From Avena insularis (lineage: Eukaryota; Streptophyta; Magnoliopsida; Poales; Poaceae): a stretch of DNA of 64,000 bases. Positions 11,606-22,888 of the stretch are shown one piece after another. A program made the translations under genes and the position numbers. How positions within the stretch are numbered: the first letter of the stretch is position 1; each line of letters starts with the position of its first letter. Location: positions 88,891,285 through 88,955,284 of the forward strand of contig CM042694.1 of assembly GCA_023614405.1 (NCBI GenBank), in the 5' to 3' direction. The notes under the pieces were generated by a model. The model was given only the letters and a program-made list of their open reading frames with translations. It was not told the origin of the DNA and did no database searches.

Positions 11606-13185
11606 TGATACATTGCAAATGTATCTATAATTTTTGATGTTCCATGCTTAGTTTTATCCACTTTCTTGTGTTTTGTTCCAACTTTGGAGTACTTTTATTA
11701 TGATTTCTTGGACTAACCTATTAATAAGAGCCATAGTGCCAGCTGCCTGTTTTCTGTTGTTTTTGGTTCCAGAAAAGTCAGAAAATGAATATTCTCGGAA
11801 TTGGACGGGACAAAAGCCAAAGTGCTTATTTTTTCCGGAAGGGATCAAGTGCCAGAATACAAGACGGAGAATGGTTGGGGCCACACACCCTGGCCGCACG
11901 GCCAGCCAGCGCCAGGTGTGGTCTGCCCCAAGCATCCCTCGGCCTCCTTACGCCTATAAGTTGCCCTCGACGAAAACCCTAGGTACCCGATCAAAAAATC
12001 CACGAAAGAGTTCAGAGCCATCATCTCCATCCCTAGATTGGGAGGGATCAAGCTCTTCCGGCACCACCAGAGGGGAATTCACCGAGGCCTTCTTCATCAC
12101 GATGCAAGCCTCCGTGTGATGCATGAGTAGTTCATCCTTGACTACGGATCCATGTAGTAGCTAGATGGCTGGTTTCTCCTCCTTTGTGCTTTCATGTTTA
12201 GATCTTGTGAGCTCGCTTGATCAAGATCATCTATTTGTAATTCATACATGTTGTGTTTGCGGGATCCGATGGATACTGAGATGCTATTTCAGATTGATTA
12301 TTGATTCTATCATGTCTTTGTTATTTGAGATCTTGCATGCTTTCCGTTGTTAGTAGCTATCTTGGCCAAGTAGATGCTAGCAACTCCAAGAGTTAGTATT
12401 TATGCTCGATAGTGGATTCATGCCTCCGTAACTGGGAAGTGAGAAATCTCTAAGGTACTAGATGTGTTGTTGCTACTAGGGAGAAACAACAATCCTTTGT
12501 TCATAGAACAATCGATCGTTACCTTACACGCAGTTCAGAAGCAATAATCTGCTTGCAACTTAATCTTGGAGGGGTTGGATGATAACCTGAAGGTGGATTA
12601 TTAGTCATAGATGCAGTTGGATGGCGGTCTATGTATTATGTTGTAATGCCCAATCAAGTCTCAAAAGAGTCAAGATGATTAGTATATGCATGTATTGCTT
12701 TCTCGGTGTTTGTCAATTGCCCCGCTGTAATTTGTTCACCCAGCATGTTATCTATCTTAAGGAGAGCCACCTCTAGTGAACTATGGATCCCGGTCCTTTT
12801 ACTTTACATACAATCTGCAATCTTTTACTGCTTTGTGTTTACTTTCTGCAAACTATTACTTCTTTCCATTCGATACGTTTAATCCTTTGTTTTTCGCAAA
12901 ACACGGTGAGATTGACAACCTCATCGCAAGTTGGGGACAAAGTTCTGTGGTTGTGTTGTGCAGGTCTCCACGTTGCTACTAGCACCGGTAGTGCGCCCTG
13001 CCAAAGCTCAGCTAGTAACACCTTTGGGGTGTTTCCTTGCTCCTACTGGTTCGATTAAACCTTGGTTTCATAACTGAGGGAAACTTGCTGCTGTGCTCAT
13101 CATACCTTCCTCTTGGGGGTCCCATCGAGCTCTACATCAACACCGCCATTAAGCATTTTTATGGGCGTCGTGCATTGAGCCATCA
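11606..13185 (+). repeat. 3' LTR of element B (1580 bp)
   Basis: Same ends as the 5' LTR (TGATACATTG...GAGCCATCA). It is 53 bp shorter, mostly through scattered 1-5 bp losses between 11870 and 12560. The E2 frame resumes after the TGCAG duplication. Confidence 0.92.
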
Positions 13186-13190
13186 TGCAG

Positions 13191-13986
13191 CTATTAAGGT
13201 ACCTCAATGGGGATCATGTAGATGGATTAAGGAGTGACATGAACCACTCATGGATTTATACGCAGAAATTTGCCAAGGGAGCAGCTTCTTGAAGGAGAAT
13301 GGAAAAATCTGTAACATTCATCTTCCCTCCATTCGTTACTCTGCCTACTTTGTTGCCAAGAGTGTTCTTGCTAGGAAAACTGCCAATAAGTTATCTTCAT
13401 ATGATCTAGCATTTATCTCTGCTGCTCTTAAACGAGATAGGTCTTACAACTTAGGTGCTTTGATAGCTTTCCGTCTTGCTGCTAACCGTGAGAAAGGTGG
13501 AATTTGTGGAGGCCTCATTACTTCTCGTTTACTAGCATTGCATGGTTTAGTGCCTTAGCATCTAAGACCTACAGTCCCATAGAAAGACTTGATCTTAATT
13601 CCATGATACAACATAAATTTGTTTCCTCATGGGCTAGTGTGAATGAGTTGTCTTATGAAATAACCTTTCTCAAAGCTGGTTGGAGAAAGAGCAAGTCCGA
13701 GCATGTTGTTCTTTTGCCTACACCTGTTTTGTTTAACCTTGATAACAGGGAAGGATGGTCCCTCACTGAGGAGGAGCTTGACACATACTTGGGGGAGCTC
13801 TCCCAACAGGAGCAGGACACTAGAAGGAAGGTCACGGATGATTCGGTCCAGCCCTCGAATGAGGGGGAGTCTTCATATCAGCAACCTGCTTATGATTGGG
13901 GAGCTTCTTCTTCTTCCCACGGGCCCAACTACGACCATTCCTATCATGATGCTCCTTCTTGGAACCCTTACCCGTATCTGGATTGA
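13191..13986 (+). pseudogene. E2 second ORF, 3' half (Athila ORF-1-like)
   Basis: Continues the frame cut at 6364 (AIKVPQWGSC). A TGA at 13235-13237 interrupts it; the same frame then runs from MDLYAEICQG at 13250 to about 13555. There a frameshift moves to the frame used by SPIERLDLNSMIQHKF through the stop at 13984-13986. The C-terminus is acidic, then rich in Ser, Tyr and Pro (SSHGPNYDHSYH). The ORF is followed by CCTAAGCTTGGGGGGAG at 14008-14024, an internal copy of E2's polypurine motif. The function of this ORF family is not established. Confidence 0.55.
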
Positions 13987-16218
13987 TACCCACTTAGGCC
14001 AAAAGCCTAAGCTTGGGGGGAGGTACGTCGACACCGCACTCATCTCCATATCATTTTGCATCGGTACTTTGTATATTCATGTTTCGTTCTCTTTTTAGTT
14101 TTCGTTCTTTCTTTGCTTTTGTTTTCTAAAACACAAAAAGACCAAAAATATTTTTGTTGTTTCTCTTTGGTTTTCTTCTTCTTCTTTTTGCCTTGGTTTG
14201 TTTTTCCCTTTTTGCTTTGTTTGAACTATTCGAAAAACCCAAAAAGATTTTGCTTTGCTTGTTTTCCCCTTTGGTTCTTGTTTTAAAAATCAAAAACAAC
14301 AAAAATATTTGTCGTTCTTCTTTGGCTTTGTGAGTTTGTTGCAGGGTTCATCAGTCCTCAGTGGATATTGGTTTCATATTATTATTCAGGCCACACAAGT
14401 GAAGAGAAATAATGAGGATTAATGACAACCTGAGGCGTGGTAAGAGGCTGGTAACGAACTCTATTTGTTTTCATTTTTGTACATATACTCATCAGTGTGG
14501 GCATACTTAGTCCGTTCGTGTAAGGTGTATGTTATCTTTGGATGCTTATTAGTTCTTGCTTTCATATGATTAGCTCCAGCTTGCTAATAGTTTGTAGCAT
14601 GTCTTATGAATGTTTGCTTGCATTATTCTATTCATAACTTGGTATGACACTGTGGTATCCTCCTCTGAATGTTTCATTTGAATTGACTTGGCACATGCTC
14701 ACGCATGCACATGACTGAAATAATCAGTTAAGCCTCGATGAATTATTTTTCCTTGAGGATCTTGAATCACTTTCATGCCATGAGTAGTCTTGTTTTGTTG
14801 CAAGCATGATTATGACATCTATTGCTCTCTCGTTTGTCGCTCCCTTACTATTGCTAGCCTTCACTTTCACTGAGTATTTTACTCATGTTTTCAACTCCCT
14901 TAAACCAAATATTGCCAAAGTGTCCACCATACCTACCTATTAGCATCATTTGCTACTCCCGTGCATATTCATTATGCCTTGTTTTCTTCCGATTAAAATG
15001 TTTGCTTGTTATGAGAAAGTTAGTTAGTAAAGCTCTCACGAACTTGACGGCACACTTTATTTTCTGCACTTAATAAACCTGAACCATTGTGACTGTCCAT
15101 GAAAGTTATATGCTTGCAAATTATAGGCTGGGGATTAGCGAAACTGCGTCATCACGGGAACGCTTTCAACACTTGTAAATATATACCCAGTTGATACCAT
15201 GCTCTTTTGTTTTGGATGTCGATTGTGAAATAAAAGGGGAGCTTGTAAGTCCATGGAGTTATGTATGTGTGTTAGAGAAACGCCTGCCGCTGGTCTAATC
15301 CATGCTGACTTGGTGGAAACCTGCAGCGTAACCATAATGATATCTATGAAGCATTCTTCTTATAAAAAAAGAGAGATAACTATTAATAAAAGAAAAAAAA
15401 GAGATTTATGAAAAGAGGAAAGAGAGAAAAAGCACCATTTTCCCATGGTAAATAAGAAGATTGTTGAGATACTCATTGTCTGCTTGCCTTGTCATTTTGA
15501 TATGGGGATTCTTCCGTATCATTGGGCAAGGGGTACCCCATTGGCGGTTCTCTATGATACGCACATATTTACGATGAAAAGAACTTACCGGTAACTAAAG
15601 TTGAGTAGCATGAGGAGCGGCCCTCGTACTCAAGGGACATGGGATTTTCAGTTTATAGTCTATCAAGCATATAACTTAGATTGGACCTCACTTTCACCTT
15701 AACCACATTAAAGATGTTTATGATAGGGGAAATGAGAGCTCAAAGCTAATGAGTACCATACTTTCAGCATTTGGAAGCCTTTCAAATTATTCAAAACCTT
15801 TTCCTTTACTTGTTGAGTCTCCATATATTCCTTGAGCACCTTCTTGAGAGCATAGTTGTCATTCTTTGTGCTTGTCTCATTACTTGATTATTTGTGTTAT
15901 GACTTTGATGCTTGTATCTTTGATATCTTTACTTCTAGTCATCACTTGAACTTCAGAGGTGCCTTGACATTCATAATCAAAGGCAAGCGAGATACCACTC
16001 TATCATACCTTTTTATGAGCATTGTAATGTTGCTTATGTTTATGCTTCGTGCTACTTATTATTTTTGAGTTGGAATCTCTTCATAGCTTGCAATGACTAT
16101 TAAGTAGACTCAGTAGCATACTCTTTATTATGAATTGCCTATGTAGTTGATCACATTGCTGAGAATATATACATCATATGAAGCAAATGTGTTCGTGAAA
16201 GTTCTTTTATCGCACTCA
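13987..16218 (+). other. Long 3' noncoding domain of E2
   Basis: No gene seen. It begins with the internal polypurine-like motif, followed by T-rich sequence. From about 14560 it shares ordered blocks with the noncoding domains of B and D, for example AAGGGGTACCCC followed by TTGGCGGTTCT, and TGTTAGAGAAACGCCTG. It ends at the GTTTT duplication of element F and resumes for 35 bp at 21450. Confidence 0.65.
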
Positions 16219-16223
16219 GTTTT

Positions 16224-16710
16224 TGACATGGGTATACCCTACACGTACTCGAGCTTGGTATATACGGTCTAAATACGTACAGGCCCACGGTGTCGCCAAG
16301 GCCCAAACGAAGGATTCGAGTAACCTGCGGACTCTCGATTGCTTGAAGAACAAGAAGAAGCTAAAGATAGAAAGTTCAAAGGGGAAAACCCTAACTTGTA
16401 ACCTACTCGGCCTGCTACCCGAGACCTAGCCTATCTATATAAGGGCTAGGAGGGGGCGGCGAGGAGGACACACGCAACCCTAGTTTCCACCACCCTCGCC
16501 AAATTGCATCTGCGCACCATTGTAACCTTCGATTCCTTTGATAATTCCACGAACAGACAAGCAGGAGTAGGGACCTCTACGAGGCCTGAACCTGGGTAAA
16601 TCTTTGTCCCCTGTGTGCTTGTTTGCTAGCTGATAGATGTCTCCAGCGCTCCCTCCTTCTCCAAAACCCAAGTCCATAACAATGGGCATTGATGAGTTAA
16701 ATCCTCATCA
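16224..16710 (+). repeat. 5' LTR of element F (487 bp)
   Basis: TGACATGGGTATACCC to CCTCATCA. TATA box TATATAA at 16436-16442. A primer-binding-like TGGCGCCGTCTGTGGGAA starts at 16713. By eye there are about 17 differences from the 3' LTR. Confidence 0.93.
16436..16442 (+). promoter_or_regulatory. TATA box in element F 5' LTR
   Basis: TATATAAGGG lies mid-LTR and is conserved in the 3' LTR. Confidence 0.6.
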
Positions 16711-16712
16711 AT

Positions 16713-16730
16713 TGGCGCCGTCTGTGGGAA
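16713..16730 (+). other. Primer-binding site of element F
   Basis: TGGCGCCGTCTGTGGGAA starts two bases after the LTR. It shares TGGCGCCGT with the tRNA-Asp sites of B and D but then differs, so the primer tRNA may be another one. Confidence 0.65.
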
Positions 16731-18952
16731 TTGAGAGTGCTGATGTTGCGGCTTCTTCGGCCCCATCAACCGCGATCTACAACTCCACAACAGCGGAGAT
16801 TCACCAGCTCTTCGGCGCGTTCGACTTCACCGTCCACACGCCAGCCACTCGCCCGGCCTTCGAGTCCGTGGGCGACGGAATCAGCCTGGTGATCGGGAGC
16901 TTCCGCTTCCAAGTTGGTCAGATGGGCACGCTTTGCATGCCTGATCAGCCGACAGCACCGGCGATTGCCCCAGCATCATGGTTCCCTCCATCGATCGGCA
17001 CCCTCAGCGAGCTCAATGCCCCGATAGTAGTCAAGAACACGGTCAGCGACAGCAGTCGCGACTCCGATCTGAGCGATCTGGCCACTGAAGGTGGAACCTA
17101 CGGTTCCGGATCTGAAAGTTGTGGAAGCAATAGCTTCCCCAATCACTTCATGTGCGCCATCATCAACGCAGGTGACACCTCTGCTAACCATGACAACGGC
17201 GGCAATCGCGGGCAACGGAACGGACCCGCCTAACGGCGGCAACGGCGGTAACGGTGGCAATCGCACCCCCGTTGACAACGGCGGAGCAGTCGAGCCTCCA
17301 ACCATAGTAAATGAGCAAACCGGCAAACGCGTCGTGATCAAGCTCAACGAGCAAGAATGGGCTCGCTGCCACGAGGCCCTGCGAGGCACCCCTCTACCCT
17401 TCGGATCCCCGCAAGAGCTTCTGATGGGATATCACTGGCTCCTGAAGGAAGAATTCAAGCGCCAAGTACAAACAATCGCGCAACTCGAGGCGCGCAAAAA
17501 GGCAGCAGATGAGTCGAGCCTTCGTCGTGCTGGACTCTCCTCCTACGGAGGATCCTCCTCAAAGGGAACGAGCACCTCGCCAAGAAGAGGCAATCTCGGA
17601 TGGCCCATCTCACCGAGCAGGAATGCATATAGGCTGCAAAGGTCCTCGACTTCGGATCTATGACAGTCGACACCAGGGGCAATGTGGTCCCCAAGACGCT
17701 GTAGGCTATGGTGACAGCGGCCAACATGTACCTCCTGAACAACCAGCCACCGGCTGGGGACCCCCGAGCCACCATGCACCGATCTACGATCGCGGGCTTC
17801 GGATTAATCGAGGCCGCCCTCGACAAGGAGCCGATACCAGAACCAAAGAAGGGCAAAGTGTTAGCAAAACGTTACTCCTCGCCCTCATCCAGCGATGACA
17901 GCCACGACTTGTCTCGACGTCGCCGCTCACGACGACACGACCACGACTACGACGCACGTGATGACATCACGCAGCGCAAGATCGACAAATTGAGAGCACG
18001 ACGTGCTCGGTCAATTGACTCAGAAGAGGAGGACGTGGAGCTCTGCGGCGCCAGATGCTTCAGCAGATCCATTAGGCAAAAGCGAATGCCTAAAGGGTTT
18101 AAACTCCCGTCGGAGAACACGAAGTTTGACGGCCTACAGGACCCGAAAATCTGGCTGGAGGACCACATCTCCTCCGTCAGGCTCCACGGAGGCAGCCGAA
18201 GCACAACCATGCAATGCTTGCAGCTACAGCTGCAGGGCGCCGCCCGAGCATGGCTCAACAACCTCCCACGCGGATCCATTCGCAGTTGGGATGAGCTGGT
18301 TTACAGCTTCGTGCGCAACTTTAAAGGCACATACAAGCGGCCCGCATCAATCGAAGAGTTGAGATGCTGCCAGCAAAGATCTGGCGAATCGCTGCGCTCC
18401 TACATCCAAAGGTGGTCCATCATCAAGAACTCCGCGGAAAACATCTCGGAGGATCGCGCGATTGACGCATTCAATAGTGGTGTCCGCCGCTTAGAACTCA
18501 GAGAGGAACTGGGCCGCTCAAAGCCCAAGACCATCGACCACCTGATGGAGATCGCGAATCGGTGGGTTGATGGAGAAGACTCAGTGAAGAATCGCGTTCA
18601 CTTCGACGAGGAGGCGGAGCTCGAGCACAGACGCGATCGCCAAGGCAAGCATCGCATGCACATTTACGATGACCGCGACGATGTCAACATGGTCGCGGCT
18701 GGCTATGCCGAAAGATGCGACGACAACCGCAACAGCGGATACCGTAGCGGCGGATACCGCGACTCTGGGAAAACCACGCAAGTGTGGCAACGCCGCACTC
18801 GCGACGAGGCACCCGCGAGCTCCATTGAGGACAAACTGTCCGGGCCATGTATGGTGCACTTCTACATCGACAAGCATGATGGCAAGAAGAAGTCCAGCCA
18901 CCTCCTCAAAGATTGCCGCGAGTTCCTCAACATGAGGGACTGGTTCGGATGA
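16731..18952 (+). pseudogene. Element F gag, with frameshifts and two nonsense codons
   Basis: The best-preserved section is 17708-18952. An Arg-rich, Asp-containing region (SRRRRSRRHDHD) leads into a retrotransposon gag domain, roughly codons 150-290 (GAARAWLNNLP, SWDELVYSFVRNF, ESLRSYIQRW). The true frame extends upstream to about 17550 but is broken by TAG at 17630-17632 and 17702-17704, both at places where Gln fits. An earlier segment lies in another frame (about 17091-17600, with a Gly-Asn repeat and EWARCHEAL), so at least one frameshift occurred near 17550. The distal stop at 18950-18952 arises from a further frameshift; coding sense continues in the next frame. Confidence 0.8.
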
Positions 18953-19886
18953 ACCGCAATGCAGTCGAAAGAGGCTACGGAGCCGCTCCAGGCGCCGTGG
19001 CACATGGCGCTCCGCCACCTCCACCTGGGCCACCCCCGAATGCAGCCGCACCAGACCAGCACCATGGAGGCGAACCGTACCCACGAGCCATGGGCACCAT
19101 GATGATCCAAAAGGGACGCCCCTCCAATAGGGTGCAGAAGGCCATCACTCGCCAAGTCAACTTGGCCACACACTCGCCACCATCCACCACTGAGTACCTC
19201 GGTGGGCGAATCTGCATCACCTTCGACAAACGCGACCATCCGCCTCAGGTACCCCGTCTAGGCCATTGCCCCCTCGTACTCGAGGCGCAAATCGGAGGCT
19301 TCGACATGAGCCGCGTCTTCATGGATGGCGGAAGTGGCATCAACCTTATATTCGCGAGTACCTTGCGAGCAATGAGGATCCCCCTAACTTGCCTGGAGGC
19401 CTCGGACACAACGTTCCATGGCATCGTCCCAGGGAAAGGCGTATACCCCTGGGAAAAATCAACCTCGACGTCATCTTCGGCACGCCTAAGAACTTCTGGT
19501 GCGAGCGCATCAACTTTGAGGTCGTCGACTGGCCCTCATAGTACCACTGCATCCTCAGGCGCGTCGCGTTCGCTAGGTTCATGGCAGTGCCCCACTACGC
19601 CTACCTGCAGATAAAAATGCCAGGTCCCCATGGCGTCATCACGATCAACGGGAGCTTCGAGCGGTCTGACAGTTGCGACAGGGAATTCAACAGAATCTCC
19701 CAGTCCTTCGGCATGCAGGAGGAACTCGCGAGACTAAAGGAGACGACAGACAATAGTCTTCCTCCATTGAGCCGGCCAAGCTCACCTGATCTCTCCTTCG
19801 ACTCATCGGTGCACACGAAGAAAGTGCAGGTCCACCCATCGTATCCCGCTAAGACAACCCTCATCGCCAACAACTTGAGTCCCGCA
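18953..19886 (+). pseudogene. Element F retropepsin region
   Basis: After a frameshift near 18945 the sequence reads through a Pro/Ala linker (APPPPPGPPP) to an aspartic-protease domain. DGGSGINLIF near 19324-19353 is the active-site loop (D-G-G-S-G) and the flap-like LGKINLDVIFG follows another frameshift near 19445. The conserved tail FMAVPHYAYLQIKMPGPHG is at about 19578-19634. TAG at 19539-19541 and TAG at 19887-19889 interrupt the frame, again at probable Gln positions. Confidence 0.75.
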
Positions 19887-19889
19887 TAG

Positions 19890-20126
19890 GAACTCGCGCT
19901 CGTCGAATTCCTCCGTGAGCACTGGGAAATCTTCGCCTGGTGTCCTGCGGACATGCCAGGAGTTCCCAGGGAATTCGTCAAGCACACACTCAACGTCAAC
20001 CCCGACGCAAGGCCAGTCAAGCAAAAAATTCGGCGATTGTCTGAGCCAAGAGCGCAGGCAGTTGGAATGGAGATCAACATACTCCTCGACGCCAAGTTCA
20101 TACGCGAGATCAAGGAAAGCACCAAG
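19890..20126 (+). pseudogene. Element F pre-RT/RT start, truncated
   Basis: The frame continues after the TAG at 19887 with the conserved start of Ty3 RT regions (FAW, DMPGVPREF, then EINILLDAKFIREIK). It ends abruptly at about 20126, where a CACTCGGGGGCTAC module begins. The catalytic RT core, RNase H and integrase are absent. The break is a deletion, not a point mutation. Confidence 0.8.
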
Positions 20127-20957
20127 CACTCGGGGGCTACTCCCATAGGGAGCGCTGGTCGCGCACCCTACGATTTTTCTTTTCTTTTTGCAGGAACATG
20201 GACAAGAAAAGGCAAACCCAGCCACTCGAAATACGGTTCGACTATGGACATGGGTTACTCCCATAGGGAGCGCCAGAAACAAATTTGACTAAAACAAGCA
20301 AGCAAAAGACGACAGCAGTCGCAAAAGTTCTTTAGTCCCTGCCTGAGTCTTCGACTCAACCAGGCACTCGGGGGCTACTCCCATAGGGAGCGCTGGTCGC
20401 GCACCCTATGATTATTTGTACAAAAAACTGTGTGTTGATAACATCCAAACTCGAAGATCATGGCGACACCGCCTCATAATTTTTCCCTACAAAGAGACTG
20501 CGTCTCCTGGGTCACCCGAATCGTCTCCGCGATGATAAAATTCGGATGACGCGCTTACAGCGTGAAGGTAAGACCTGAATAAGGCCTGGCAACGCATTAG
20601 CTGCGCACTACCAGAAATGTATCCGTGCTTACAGGTAAGATGAAGATGCCTTGACGGACGCGTCGAGTGCTCACACCCATATAACTGGAATTCGACTCTT
20701 GTAAGACCTCCGCGGCTTGAGTCGAATTACACCAGCACTTTTCCGGATTCGAGTCCAGGGACTCGAGTTCGAGTAGATTGCGTTGTTTCACCCTAAGGTG
20801 GATAACTGATATCGATACTTCGGTTATATCAGACACGTATATCAACAATCCCTATGACACAATTAAAAGCAGTCGAAATATATACTCATTCAGGCACTCG
20901 AAAGACTTCAAAAGTCCCCAGTCGAATCTGCGATTCCACTGGACACTCGGGGGCTAC
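20127..20957 (+). repeat. Repeated polypurine-like modules and 3' noncoding region of element F
   Basis: A ~49-bp module starting CACTCGGGGGCTACTCCC and including GGGAGCGCTGGTCGCGC occurs at 20127 and 20365 with about one mismatch. A partial copy (ACTCCCATAGGGAGCGCC) is at about 20253. The terminal polypurine tract (CACTCGGGGGCTAC, 20944-20957) is the same motif. The remaining sequence holds no gene. Confidence 0.75.
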
Positions 20958-21444
20958 TGACATGGGTATACCCTACAGGTACTCGAGCTTGGTATATACG
21001 GTCTAAATACGTACATGCCCACGGTGTCGCCAAGGCCCAAACAAAGGATTCGAGTAACCTGCAGACTCTCGATTGCTTGAAGAACAAGAAGAAGCTAAAG
21101 ATAGAAAGTTCAAAGGGGAAAACCCTAACTTGTAACCGACTCGACCTGCTACCCGAGACCTAGCCTATCTATATAAGGGCTAGGAGGGGGCGGCGAGGAG
21201 GACACACACAACCCTAGTTTCCACCACCCTCGCCAAATTGCATCTGCGCACCATTGTAACCTTTGGTTCCTTTGATAATTCCACGAGCAGACAAGCAGGA
21301 GTAGGGACCTCTACGAGGCCTGAACTTGGGTAAATCTTTGTCCCCTGTGTGCTTGTTTGCTAGCCGATAGATGTCTCCAGCGCTCCCTCCTTCTTCAAAA
21401 CCCAAGTCCATAACAATGAGCATTGATAAGTTAAACCCTCGTCA
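20958..21444 (+). repeat. 3' LTR of element F (487 bp)
   Basis: TGACATGGGTATACCC to CCTCGTCA. Equal in length to the 5' LTR with no indels; about 17 substitutions by eye, mostly transitions. Confidence 0.93.
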
Positions 21445-21484
21445 GTTTTCAACTAAATTGCTTGAGGACAAGCAATAAGCTAAG

Positions 21485-21495
21485 CTTGGGGGGAG
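21485..21495 (+). other. Polypurine tract of E2
   Basis: CTTGGGGGGAG, one base upstream of the LTR, in the context AAGCTTGGGGGGAG that also occurs at 14011-14024. Confidence 0.75.
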
Positions 21496-21496
21496 T

Positions 21497-22888
21497 TGAT
21501 ACGTCCAAAACGTATCTACTTTCCCGAACACTTTTGCTATTGTTTCTTCTCTAAACTTGTGTGATTTGGATGCAACTAACGCGGACTGACGCTGTTTTCA
21601 GCAGAATTGCCTTGGTGTCTACTTTTTGTGCAGAAAATCAACTATCAGGAAAAATCCCGGAAAATATGCCAAAAATACTATTTCACCATAAGAATCCCGG
21701 AGCCAGAATACGAGACGGAGGGGGGCTGGGCCCAGGCCTCACCACCTGGCCGCGCGGGCAAGCCCAGGCCGCGCTAGGGGGTGGTCTGGCCGCCCCAGAC
21801 TCCCCCTCGGTCTCACTCTTCGCCTATAAGTTGTCTTCTGACCTAAAAACTCAGGGGGTCGACGTTTTTTCAGAAGGAGTTCTGATCCGCCGCCACCACG
21901 AGATTCCACGAAACAACACCAGAAACTTTGTTCTGGCACCCTGTCGGGACGGGGAATTGGAGGAGATAATCGCCATTATCATCACCATCGCTTTTCCATC
22001 GACCATCCATGTTTCCCCCATCCACGAGTGAGTAATCCCCCGCTGTAGGCTATGGGGATGGTAGGGATTGGATGAGATCGTTCATGTAACGATATCAGAT
22101 TGTTAGGGCATGGTGCCTAGTATCTTCTATTAGTGCTTTATGCCTTTGTTGCGACTTGTTGTGCTTAATGCTTGTCACTAGAGCCCGAGTGCCATGATTT
22201 CAGATCTAAACATGTTATTGATTCATTATGATAGTATTGTTTTTGGTCTTATCTGCAAGTTGTATACACACGTTGTTGTCCGGAACCAATGGCCCCGAAG
22301 TGATAGAAATCGGGATAACCGGAGGGAATGGCTTTGATGTGAGGATCACATGTGTCCACGGAGTGTTAATGCTTTGCTCCGGTGCTCTATTAAAAGGAGC
22401 ACCTTAATTGCCAGTAGTTCCCTTGAAGCCCCGCTGCAAACAGGCTGGCAGGACAAAATATGTTGTGCAAGTTCTCATTGCGAGCACGTATGACTATATA
22501 TGAAACACACGCCTAGGATTATCTAGTACTTGGATGCTTTATCTTATTTATCTGTAATTGCCCTATGTTCTGATTGCTATGTGAATTGTCTTGTCCATGC
22601 AACGCCCGTCCATCCATCCCTATGCCTACCGCACTCGAATCCCACTGTTTACTGCTATTGTTACTGCTGTCTTTACTTTACTACTTCTGTTAATTTACTT
22701 TTCCTACTACAAAACTATTGCTACTAATAAACTGTTGTGAGCAAGATTGTTTCCAGGTGCAGCTGAATTGATAACTTAGTTGTTAAGACTTATAAATATT
22801 CTTTGGCTCATCTTGTGTCGAATCAATAAATTGGGTTTCACTTCCCTCGAAAATACTGCGATACACCCCCTATACTTGTGGGTCATCA
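21497..22888 (+). repeat. 3' LTR of E2 (1392 bp)
   Basis: TGATACGTCCAAAACGTATC to CTTGTGGGTCATCA. A TATA-like CTATAAG is near 21825. The following TGCAC (22889-22893) is the presumed right target duplication. The right flank is a unit of the CACTA tandem repeat, which fixes the boundary. Confidence 0.85.

Larger units (their letters stand above)
6365..13185 (+). mobile_element. Complete LTR retrotransposon B carrying an unknown 207-codon ORF
   Basis: 6821 bp flanked by TGCAG (6360-6364 and 13186-13190). It has a 5' LTR (6365-7997), two primer-binding sites, one 207-codon ORF (8294-8917), a 2.7-kb noncoding domain, a polypurine tract (11592-11605) and a 3' LTR (11606-13185). The leader and the 3' noncoding domain match element D closely, but D's gag-protease is absent and replaced by the unrelated ORF. 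No RT, integrase or gag is seen, so mobility must have been supplied in trans. Confidence 0.93.
16224..21444 (+). mobile_element. Complete non-autonomous Ty3 element F
   Basis: 5221 bp flanked by GTTTT (16219-16223 and 21445-21449). Two LTRs of exactly 487 bp enclose gag, protease and only the first ~75 codons of the pre-RT/RT region. The remaining pol is missing and replaced by repeated polypurine-like modules. The family resembles the Athila/Tat branch of Ty3 elements. Confidence 0.93.
3765..22888 (+). mobile_element. Athila-like Ty3 element E2 (3' portion, multiply interrupted)
   Basis: The left end is lost to the copia insertion and the window edge. The order that remains is gag tail plus protease (3770-5195), spacer, a second ORF resembling Athila ORF-1 (6049-6364 joined to 13191-13986), a long 3' noncoding domain (13987-16218 joined to 21450-21484), a polypurine tract and a 3' LTR (21497-22888). 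No reverse transcriptase or integrase is present in the surviving part, so it looks non-autonomous. Elements B and F sit inside it, each flanked by a clean 5-bp target duplication. It appears inserted in a CACTA element: sequence right of 22888 is one unit of that element's tandem repeat. Confidence 0.8.

Noticed and set aside
16637..17233. Frame running from F's 5' LTR into the leader as a separate gene
   Set aside because: It starts within the LTR and includes the primer site; only its distal part could be gag sense.
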